9,383 bases of DNA from Treponema sp. (GTDB lineage: Bacteria > Spirochaetota > Spirochaetia > Treponematales > Breznakiellaceae), in assembly GCA_031270205.1 (NCBI GenBank), contig JAISYA010000004.1:1-9383 (forward strand), read 5' to 3'. A model generated the notes under the pieces. The model was not told where the DNA came from. It saw only the letters and a list, made by a program, of their open reading frames with translations, and did not search any database. This document shows, one piece after another, positions 1-6,113 of the stretch. Position 1 is the first letter of the stretch. Each line of letters begins with the position of its first letter. A program made the translations under genes and the position numbers.

Positions 1-1
1 G

Positions 2-329
2 TGAATAGGTTTAGGTCACGACCATGAATAGGTTTAGTTCACGACCATGAATAGGTTTAGTTCACGACCATGAATAGGTTTAGTTCACGACCATGAATAG
101 GTTTAGTTCACGACCATGAACAGGCTTAGTTCATGACCATGAACAGGCTTAGTTCATGACCATGAACAGGCTTAGTTCATGACCATGAACAGGCTTAGTT
201 CATGACCATGAACAGGCTTAGTTCACGACCATGAACCAGTATTAGTTCATGACCATGAACAGGCTTAGTTCATGACCATGAACAGGCTTAGTTCATGACC
301 ATGAACAGGCTTAGTTCATGGTCATGAAC
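2..329 (-). repeat. Tandem array of 14 short palindromes (array 1)
   Basis: Fourteen 16-bp hyphenated palindromes lie at 14-29, 37-52, 60-75 and so on to 314-329, giving a 23-bp period. The main plus-strand form is GTTCATGACCATGAAC, a 6-7 bp stem with a tiny loop. Spacers are AGGCTTA (7 nt), or AGGTTTA in the left block. One spacer, at 237-244, is 8 nt (CAGTATTA). Units up to about 116 share a variant form with a C:A mismatch in the stem, so the array has a homogenised diverged block. The last palindrome (314-329) has its core reversed (GGTC instead of GACC). Read on the minus strand the spacer is TAAGCCT, the same as in the second array at 3875-4381, hence the strand given. The array lies 3' of the NlpC/P60 gene and may continue beyond the left window edge. 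No coding potential is expected because the period is not a multiple of three. The function is unknown. Confidence 0.97.
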
Positions 330-342
330 AACGAGCACAGAG

Positions 343-378
343 CAATGAGCAAAGCACAGAGACACTCTGTGCTCATTG
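343..378 (-). terminator. Hairpin downstream of the NlpC/P60 gene, possible terminator
   Basis: A perfect 8-bp stem, GCACAGAG (354-361) with CTCTGTGC (365-372), closes on a 3-nt loop. It is extended by CAATGA (343-348) pairing with TCATTG (373-378), with a 5-nt bulge on the left arm. It lies about 80 nt after the stop codon of the minus-strand NlpC/P60 gene and just before the palindrome array. There is no T tract on the minus-strand 3' side, so it is not a standard intrinsic terminator. It may act as an RNA-stabilising 3' hairpin, or simply be part of the repeat landscape. Confidence 0.35.
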
Positions 379-387
379 TTCCCTGCT

Positions 388-425
388 CATTCATCATTCA
401 TCACTCTTCATTCTTCACTCTTCAT
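388..425. repeat. Pyrimidine-rich simple-sequence stretch
   Basis: The segment is an irregular run of TTCAT, TCATCA and CTCTTCA words on the plus strand (GAATGA/GAGTGA on the minus strand). It sits between the NlpC/P60 stop codon and the hairpin at 343-378. A 10-bp perfect palindrome, GAGCCGGCTC, follows at 446-455. Nothing in 330-459 looks like a gene. The repeats are imperfect and could have arisen by slippage. Confidence 0.6.
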
Positions 426-459
426 TGCGCTCCGCTCTGTGTGTAGAGCCGGCTCACCC

Positions 460-1839
460 CTACTTGACTTTCCAGGTAAAGCGAATTCCCGTGGAGAAAC
501 GGATACCGGCGGCGAAGTCGGCGACGATGTTTGGTTTTGAGCCGTCGTTGATGTAGGACTGCCACGCGAGTTCACCATAGGGGGCCAGTTCGCCGCCGCC
601 TACCTTGAACGTAAAGGGCGCAACGGTAATGCCTATGGTGCCAAGGAAGCTGGTCCCGCCGGTGTAACGCCGTACGCCGTCGCTGGTCCTTAACTCGGCG
701 TCGCCAAAGCTGATGACGGGGCCGGCAAAGACCCGGAAGCGGTCGTCAAAGCCCCAGGAAAGGGTGAAGGGCAGCCGGAACACTCCCAGCGCGGCGTCAT
801 ATTCGGGGCGGATCTCCGCGCCGAAAAGCGAAGTCTTGTCAAAGAAGGTGAATGGCATCGCGCCGCGAAACTGGGAAGTAAAGCCCCGGAAAATGCTCCC
901 GCCCTGCAGCAGGCCGTCTTCAAGCAGGCCGCCCCAGGAGGGCGCGGCGGCGACTCCGAGCAGGAATCGGCCGCTTTTTTCAGGGAGGGCGCCGGATACG
1001 CCGTTGTCCGTGGCGGGCGCGCTGTCCGGACGTACGGGAACCCAGTCGTCCTCGGCCGCGGCGCCGGGCGCCGGGCCGCCGCCGCCCGCGCTCAGGGCGG
1101 CCGGCCTGGTACTTGCGGTATTGGGAACGCTGTTCGCCCGCGGCGCGTTTGCCCCGCCCGCGGCCGGAACGCCCGCGCTGCCCGGAACGCCCGCGACACG
1201 TGCGCCGCTTGCCTGCCGGGTATTTTCCCTGTCGGCGCCGGGCGCCGCAATGGAGGAAGCCGGAGTCCGTCTCTGGTCAATATCCGCGGCGGGCAGGGCC
1301 CTTCCCCCCCCGGCGTAACGGCTTGCCCAGTATGCTTCATCCAGGCTGGAATAGATTACTCCGGTTGCCGGCCCCTGGGAAGTGGAATGGATAAACCGGC
1401 CCCCTCCGGCAAAAATGCCCGCGTGGGATATTTTCCCCGAATTGTCGGTTTTGAAAAACAGCAGATCACCGGGCTGTAGTTCCGTATTCGGTATTTTTTC
1501 CACCCAGGCATACAGGGCGGTGGTGGATCGAGGCGTGGCAACCCCCAGCGCGTCCTGGAAGCTCACGTATATCAGCCCCGAACAGTCCAGTCCCCGTGCG
1601 TCAGCTCCGCCGTAGCGGTAGGGGGTGTTTTCGTATTTTTCCGCGGCGCTCAGCACCTTGAACCGGGCCTCCTGAACAGCCTCGGCCCGTTTCTCGGGCG
1701 AAGCGGACGCTTCCGGAGCAAAGGCATAACCCGCGTCAAGCGGCGCGGCACAGAGTCCCACAAACCCGCTGAAAATCAGCGCCGTCAGTACCAGCAGTTT
1801 GCCCCTTGCGCCGGGGCAGGCACAACTATTTCGCTTCAT
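460..1839 (-). CDS. Secreted NlpC/P60 peptidase with C-terminal barrel-like domain
   Basis: The 459-aa product probably cuts peptidoglycan stem peptides in the periplasm or at the outer membrane. Residues 1-39 look like an export signal: a basic N-terminus, then a hydrophobic run at 14-33. Cys30 in VGLC could be a relaxed spirochaetal lipobox, or cleavage could follow AGYA at 36-39, so lipidation is undecided. Residues about 60-180 are an NlpC/P60 domain with Cys86 (in GLDCSG), His139 (in ISHAG) and His151 (in FIHST), the expected catalytic set. Residues about 185-288 are a low-complexity Ala/Gly/Pro linker. Residues about 290-459 have alternating, glycine- and aromatic-rich stretches resembling about eight outer-membrane beta strands and ending in FTWKVK. 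The barrel is inferred from pattern only. The ATG start at 1839 has a weak AAAGGA upstream. The gene is divergent from thrS across 65 bp. Confidence 0.85.
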   Translation of the reverse strand: MKRNSCACPGARGKLLVLTALIFSGFVGLCAAPLDAGYAFAPEASASPEKRAEAVQEARFKVLSAAEKYENTPYRYGGADARGLDCSGLIYVSFQDALGVATPRSTTALYAWVEKIPNTELQPGDLLFFKTDNSGKISHAGIFAGGGRFIHSTSQGPATGVIYSSLDEAYWASRYAGGGRALPAADIDQRRTPASSIAAPGADRENTRQASGARVAGVPGSAGVPAAGGANAPRANSVPNTASTRPAALSAGGGGPAPGAAAEDDWVPVRPDSAPATDNGVSGALPEKSGRFLLGVAAAPSWGGLLEDGLLQGGSIFRGFTSQFRGAMPFTFFDKTSLFGAEIRPEYDAALGVFRLPFTLSWGFDDRFRVFAGPVISFGDAELRTSDGVRRYTGGTSFLGTIGITVAPFTFKVGGGELAPYGELAWQSYINDGSKPNIVADFAAGIRFSTGIRFTWKVK

Positions 1840-1904
1840 CTATCCTTTATCGGCATATTTGGTATTATCTTGACTTTTTATCTTAAAACATTCATTCTCT
1901 GAGC
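1840..1904. promoter_or_regulatory. Divergent intergenic promoter region, NlpC/P60 gene and thrS
   Basis: This AT-rich 65-bp gap must carry both promoters unless one gene is read from further away. On the plus strand a good -35 candidate, TTGACT (1870-1875), is followed after 17 nt by only a poor -10 (CATTCT, 1893-1898), which would leave thrS with almost no leader. On the minus strand GATAAT (1869-1864) is a plausible -10 for the NlpC/P60 gene, but no convincing -35 precedes it. No purine-rich ribosome binding site is visible before thrS, and there is no room for a T-box leader. Confidence 0.35.
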
Positions 1905-3692
1905 ATGCCCGAAAGTAATCAGCAAACCGAAAAACTTGACGCCGGCCAGAGGCTGGCGCTTATCCGCCATTCGGTCAGCCACGTCATGGCCCAGGCGGTA
2001 ACCGGCCTGTTCCCCGGAGCCAAAGTCGCCATCGGCCCCGCAATCGAAAACGGCTTTTACTACGACTTTCTCCTGCCCCGGCCCATAAGCGCCGAGGAAC
2101 TGCCCGCCATTGAGGCGGAGATGAAGCGGATCATCGATTCGCGGCAGGATTTTGTGAAGGTAACCGTGAGCCGCGAGGAAGCCCTGAACCGTTTTGCCGC
2201 CGAAGAGTTCAAAACCGAGCTTATCAACGAACTGCCCGCCGGCGCGGAAATAACGATTTACGAGAACCGCGACGCCGGGGGCAATACCCTGTGGGCGGAC
2301 CTGTGCCGTGGCCCGCACCTGGCCAATACCAGGGAGATCAACTCCGCGGCCTTCAGGCTGCAAAGCATAGCCGGGGCCTACTGGCGGGGGGAGGAAAACC
2401 GGCCCATGCTTACCCGCATTTACGGCACGGCCTGGGAAACTCCCAAGGACCTCAAGGCCTACCTTGCCTTTCTTGACGAGGTTGAAAAGCGGGATCACCG
2501 CCGCCTGGGCAAGGAGCTTGACCTCTACTCAATCCACGAAGAGGCGGGCGCGGGCCTTATTTACTGGCACCCCAACGGCGGCCGCATACGGGTCGCCATC
2601 GAGGATTTTTGGCGTCAGGAACATTACCGCAGCGGCTATGAGATACTCTACACTCCCCACATCGGCAAAAGCTGGCTGTGGGAAACGTCCGGGCATCTGG
2701 GTTTTTACAAGTCGAACATGTATTCGCCCATGGAAATCGACGCGCAGGACTACATCATCAAACCGATGAACTGCCCGTTCCACATCATGATCTACAAAAA
2801 CAGGGGCCGCTCCTACCGGGACCTGCCCCTGCGCTGGGCGGAACTGGGCACGGTGTACCGCTACGAGCGCAGCGGCGTGCTGCACGGGCTTTTGCGGGTA
2901 CGGGGCTTTACCCAGGACGACGCCCACATCTTCTGCACGCCGGAGCAGATGGAAGGCGAGATACGTGAAGTACTGCGTTTCAGCCTGCATTTATGGAAGG
3001 TGTTCGGCTTCAACGATATCAAGGCCTACCTTGCCACCAAGCCCGCCGAAAGCGTGGGCGAGCAAAGCCGCTGGGACGCCGCTCTGGAAAGCCTCCGCAA
3101 GGCGGTGGAGGCCGAGGGCCTCTCGTACGAAATTGACGAAGGCGGCGGCGCGTTCTACGGTCCGAAGATCGACCTTAAAATCAAGGACGCCCTGGGCCGC
3201 GAATGGCAGATGACCACCATCCAGTTTGACTTCAACGAGCCTGAGCGTTTCGGCATGACCTTTGTGGACGCCGACGGCCGGCACAAGCGGCCCTACATGA
3301 TACACCGCGCCCTGTTGGGCAGCCTGGAGCGTTTCTTCGGCGTGCTTATCGAACACTTCGGCGGCGCGTTCCCCGCGTGGCTCGCCCCGGAACAGATCGC
3401 CGTGATTCCCGTGGCCGAAAGCTTCAACGATTACGCGAAGCAAGCCGCCGCGGAGCTGCGGGAAAGCGGCCTGCGGGTTTCGGCGGAACTGGGCGGCATC
3501 AGACTCAACGCCAAAATCCGCGAATGCCAAAACCGGAAAATCCCCTATATGCTGGTGCTGGGCCAGCGCGAGGCCGACGAGGGAACGGTGTCCATCCGCC
3601 TGCGGGACGGATCCCAGCGGCCGGCGATGAAAATCGCGGACTTCGCCGCCTATGTGCGGCAGAAAGTCCAATCCCGCGATTTGGAACTGTAG
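1905..3692 (+). CDS. thrS: Threonyl-tRNA synthetase lacking the TGS domain
   Basis: This cytoplasmic enzyme of 595 aa charges tRNA-Thr with threonine and is a class II synthetase. Editing domain: HSVSH (His22, His26) with CRGPH (Cys134, His138) gives the site that clears mischarged Ser-tRNA. Catalytic core: zinc ligands Cys290 (MNCPFH), His341 (DDAHIF) and His467 (MIHRA) have the same 51- and 126-residue spacing as E. coli Cys334, His385 and His511. Motif 2 arginine is Arg319 (VYRYE) and motif 3 arginine is Arg476 (GSLERFFG). The anticodon-binding domain covers about 495-595. Compared with the 642-aa E. coli enzyme, the N-terminal TGS domain is absent. An in-frame stop at 1884-1886 and the nearby divergent gene leave no room for it. 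From memory, unchecked, spirochaetal ThrRS proteins are similarly short. The ATG at 1905 lacks a clear ribosome binding site. The gene converges on potC. Confidence 0.97.
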   Translation: MPESNQQTEKLDAGQRLALIRHSVSHVMAQAVTGLFPGAKVAIGPAIENGFYYDFLLPRPISAEELPAIEAEMKRIIDSRQDFVKVTVSREEALNRFAAEEFKTELINELPAGAEITIYENRDAGGNTLWADLCRGPHLANTREINSAAFRLQSIAGAYWRGEENRPMLTRIYGTAWETPKDLKAYLAFLDEVEKRDHRRLGKELDLYSIHEEAGAGLIYWHPNGGRIRVAIEDFWRQEHYRSGYEILYTPHIGKSWLWETSGHLGFYKSNMYSPMEIDAQDYIIKPMNCPFHIMIYKNRGRSYRDLPLRWAELGTVYRYERSGVLHGLLRVRGFTQDDAHIFCTPEQMEGEIREVLRFSLHLWKVFGFNDIKAYLATKPAESVGEQSRWDAALESLRKAVEAEGLSYEIDEGGGAFYGPKIDLKIKDALGREWQMTTIQFDFNEPERFGMTFVDADGRHKRPYMIHRALLGSLERFFGVLIEHFGGAFPAWLAPEQIAVIPVAESFNDYAKQAAAELRESGLRVSAELGGIRLNAKIRECQNRKIPYMLVLGQREADEGTVSIRLRDGSQRPAMKIADFAAYVRQKVQSRDLEL

Positions 3693-3874
3693 ACCGGGCG
3701 CGGGCCTCCTCCGGGCCTGAGCGGCGGCCACCGCTCCGGCTAAAGCCGTCGCGCGGTCTATGGCTACAGGGGCGGTCACGGGGCCTACGCCATGCCGCTT
3801 TGCTCAGCTACACGGCTTCGCCGTGCGGTTACTGGGCGGATCTCCTCCGGGCCTGTTGAGTATCTTCAATTAAA
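3693..3874. repeat. GC-rich hairpin segment 3' of thrS
   Basis: This non-coding stretch carries several compact inverted repeats. AGCGG at 3720-3724 pairs with CCGCT at 3731-3735. CGGCT-AA-AGCCG lies at 3737-3748. A perfect CACGGC-TTC-GCCGTG hairpin lies at 3811-3825. A 14-bp direct repeat, CTCCTCCGGGCCTG, occurs at 3706-3719 and again at 3842-3855, bracketing most of the hairpins. The word GGCTAAAGCC recurs at the right edge of the window (9328-9337). This looks like an interspersed repeat element rather than a standard terminator, because no T tract follows any stem. Confidence 0.55.
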
Positions 3875-4381
3875 CTTCCGCATAGGGAACTAAGCCTCTT
3901 CCGTATAAAGAACTAAGCCTGTTCCGTATGCGGAACCAATACCTCTTCCGTATGCGGAATTAAGCCTGTTCCGTATGCGGAACCAATACCTGTTCCGTAT
4001 AGGGAACTAAGCCGCTTCCGTATGCGGAACCAATACCTCTTCCGTATGCGGAACTAAGCCTGTTCCGTATGCGGAACCAAGCCTGTTCCGTACCCGGAAC
4101 TAATACCTGTTCCGTACCCGGAACCAATACCTGTTCCGTACCCGGAACTAAGCCTCTTCCGTACCCGGAACCAAGCCTCTTCCGTATGCGGAACCAATAC
4201 CTGTTCCGTATGCGGAACTAAGCCTGTTCCGTACCCGGAACTAAGCCTGTTCCGTATGCGGAACCAATACCTGTTCCGTACCCGGAACTAAGCCTGTTCC
4301 GTATGCGGAACCAATACCTGTTCCGTATGCGGAACTAAGCCTCTTCCGTACCCGGAACTAAGCCTATTCCGTATACGGAAT
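3875..4381 (+). repeat. Tandem array of 22 short palindromes (array 2)
   Basis: Twenty-two 16-bp palindromes run without interruption. Eleven have the core GTTCCG-TATG-CGGAAC, seven have GTTCCG-TACC-CGGAAC, and four are variants, including a perfect palindrome, ATTCCGTATACGGAAT, at 4366-4381. Eight units begin with C instead of G. The 21 spacers are of two classes only: 13 of 7 nt (mostly TAAGCCT or CAAGCCT) and 8 of 8 nt (CAATACCT or TAATACCT). The two core types and two spacer classes are shuffled relative to each other. The array fills the space between convergent thrS and potC, ending 32 bp before the potC stop codon. The spacers are not unique and no cas gene is present, so it is not a CRISPR array. 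Function is unknown. Candidates are protein-binding site arrays, RNA hairpin arrays or a selfish tandem repeat. Confidence 0.97.
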
Positions 4382-4413
4382 TACGCTTCTTCCATCGTAA
4401 CGCCGCTGGTCAT

Positions 4414-5217
4414 TTACGGTTTCCTGGTCCCTTTTCTCGCCAGCACGGCGGCGGCGAGGCAGAGCGCTATGGTGAAGATAAAGAGCAGCGTGCAGAGGGC
4501 GTTGGTTTTTGGCGTAACGCCGGTTTTTATCTGGGAGTATATTTTTATCGGCAGGGTGTTGGTATGGACGCCTGCCACAAAGACGCTTACGATTACGTCG
4601 TCAAAACTCATTGAAAAAGAGATGAGCATGCCCGAAAGCACCGCGGGCAGGGCCAGGGGCAGGGTGATGTCGTAAAAAGCCCGCAAGCCTCCCGCTCCCA
4701 TAATACGGGCCGCCTCCACATAGCTTTTATCCAGCCCGGCGAGTCTGGCCCGCACCAGGAGGTACGTATAGGGAAAGCAAAACGCCGTATGGGCGATAAG
4801 CAGGGTGAGCATCCCGAAAGGCAGGGCGAGGAGGGAAAAAAAGGCGAGGAAAGTCACGCCCATAATGATCTCCGGCGTCATAATCGGCAGGATCGAGAGA
4901 TACTCCATGATTTTGCCGCCGGCTGCCCGCGGGCGGCTCATCGACTCAGGCCGCGCCCGCGCCATGCCGGCCGCGCCCAGGGAACCGATGATCGCGGAAC
5001 ACAGACTGGCGAGCAGCCCCAGCACGAGGCTGTTGCGCAGGGCCTCAAACATTGAGCGGTCCCTGAAAAGCTCCCGGTACCAGGAGAGGGTGAAACCGCT
5101 CCACACCGACGAAAGACGGCTCTGGTTAAACGAATAGACAATGACCAGCAGGAGCGGTATGTACATGATTGCGAGGATGAGGCCGATGTACAGGGGGAAG
5201 CAGCGGCGTTTTTTCAT
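4414..5217 (-). CDS. potC: Spermidine/putrescine ABC transporter permease PotC
   Basis: This 267-aa inner-membrane permease is one half of the channel for polyamine uptake and pairs with PotB and the ATPase PotA. The length fits E. coli PotC (264 aa). Six hydrophobic segments are visible, the first at about 8-29 (IGLILAIMYIPLLLVIVYSF). The cytoplasmic EAA loop that docks on the ATPase is at about 168-190 (EAARIMGAGG, then LPLALPAV). A short basic stretch (RARPESMSRPRAAGGK, about 87-102) sits in the second cytoplasmic loop. The ATG at 5217 overlaps the potB stop as ATGA, indicating translational coupling. Unlike typical pot operons, no potD follows: downstream is the palindrome array. The gene could transport a related cationic substrate, since substrate choice depends on the binding protein. 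Confidence 0.92.
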   Translation of the reverse strand: MKKRRCFPLYIGLILAIMYIPLLLVIVYSFNQSRLSSVWSGFTLSWYRELFRDRSMFEALRNSLVLGLLASLCSAIIGSLGAAGMARARPESMSRPRAAGGKIMEYLSILPIMTPEIIMGVTFLAFFSLLALPFGMLTLLIAHTAFCFPYTYLLVRARLAGLDKSYVEAARIMGAGGLRAFYDITLPLALPAVLSGMLISFSMSFDDVIVSVFVAGVHTNTLPIKIYSQIKTGVTPKTNALCTLLFIFTIALCLAAAVLARKGTRKP

Positions 5218-6113
5218 GTCAGCCCCTCCAGTTCACCGGAGCGGGTAAGGCGCCGGTACAGGTATAAAAAGAGGCTCGTGAGGATCATCAGCACCACGCT
5301 CAGGGCCGCGGCGAAGGGCCAGTCGTGGACATTCATCAGCTGTTCATGGATAAGGCTGCCCACGAGTATCACCTTGTTGCCGCCCAGAATATCGGCGATA
5401 TAGTACAGCCCCATTGAGGGGATGAAGGTCAGAATCACCCCGGAAAAGAGTCCCGGCAGGGTAAGGGGAAGGCTGACATTCAGAAACGCCCGCACCCTTG
5501 AGGCTCCCATAACCCGCGCCGCTTCAACAAGGCCCCAGTCGAGTTTTTCCGCGCTGGCAAATACCGAATAGATCATGAAGGGCAGCAGGGCGTAGATCAT
5601 GCCGGTAACCACCGAGGGGTAGTTGTAGAGGAAACGCAGCGGTTCCGTTGTCAGGCGCAACTGCATAAGTATCGAGTCAAGGAGGCCGTTGGCCCTGAAC
5701 ACGATGATCCAGCCGTAGAGCCGCATCAGGGCGCTGGTCCAAAAGGGGATGATAAGGAGGATCATCACCCGGTTACGCCATTTAGGGCTGAAGCGGGCCA
5801 TGAAATAACCGAAGGGGTAGCCGAGAATGACCGTGGCAACGGTGCTGTACAAAGCCAGCTTGATCGACTGCCTGAAGGTTTCCAGGTACACCGGCTCCGG
5901 AATACGCAGGTAATTCCGCAGGCTGAAGACCGCCTCCACCCCCCACGCGCCGTGCCGCCGCATGAAACTTAACGCGATCATATACAGAAAGGGGCCGACC
6001 ACAAAGGCCAGGGTAAAGAGGTACATGGGGACAAGCGCCGCCTCCCCCCGCGGGCGGCCCTGCTTTTTTCCGGCGCCCTGCCGCAGCGGGCCGCGTATGG
6101 GTTTCCGCATCAC
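5214..6113 (-). CDS. potB: Spermidine/putrescine ABC transporter permease PotB
   Basis: This 299-aa inner-membrane permease is the partner of PotC. After a basic N-terminal tail of about 25 residues, the first membrane segment is at about 28-50. Further segments follow, with the EAA loop at about 197-220 (EAARVMGASRVRAF, then LPLTLPGLF), which contacts PotA. The first codon here is GTG at 6113, overlapping the potA stop as GTGA. An ATG at 6110 is the next codon and may be the true start. The purine run GGACAGGGAG upstream could serve either, so the N-terminus is uncertain by one residue. It is slightly longer than E. coli PotB because of the charged tail. It is co-transcribed with potA and potC. 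Confidence 0.92.
   Translation of the reverse strand: MMRKPIRGPLRQGAGKKQGRPRGEAALVPMYLFTLAFVVGPFLYMIALSFMRRHGAWGVEAVFSLRNYLRIPEPVYLETFRQSIKLALYSTVATVILGYPFGYFMARFSPKWRNRVMILLIIPFWTSALMRLYGWIIVFRANGLLDSILMQLRLTTEPLRFLYNYPSVVTGMIYALLPFMIYSVFASAEKLDWGLVEAARVMGASRVRAFLNVSLPLTLPGLFSGVILTFIPSMGLYYIADILGGNKVILVGSLIHEQLMNVHDWPFAAALSVVLMILTSLFLYLYRRLTRSGELEGLT

Noticed and set aside
2..329. Integron attC sites or plasmid iterons
   Set aside because: Units are too short for attC and lack GTTRRRY-type core sites. No integrase, replication protein or cassette-like gene is present, and thrS is chromosomal.
713..1318. 201-aa plus-strand open frame opposite the NlpC/P60 gene
   Set aside because: It is antisense to the linker and barrel region and has low-complexity Pro/Ala/Arg composition with no motif.
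1840..1904. T-box or other riboswitch leader for thrS
   Set aside because: Only 65 bp separate thrS from the divergent gene, with no stem-loop or T-box motif.
2991..3779. 262-aa minus-strand open frame opposite thrS
   Set aside because: It is antisense to the strongly conserved thrS catalytic region. Long antisense frames are common in GC-rich genes.
3377..3859. 160-aa plus-strand open frame overlapping the end of thrS
   Set aside because: It lies mostly within thrS in another frame, is Arg/Pro/Gly-rich as expected from GC-rich shadow frames, and has no recognisable domain.
3875..4381. CRISPR array
   Set aside because: The spacers are 7-8 nt and of only two recurring kinds, the repeat is 16 bp, and no cas gene is in the window. 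The same applies to 2-329.
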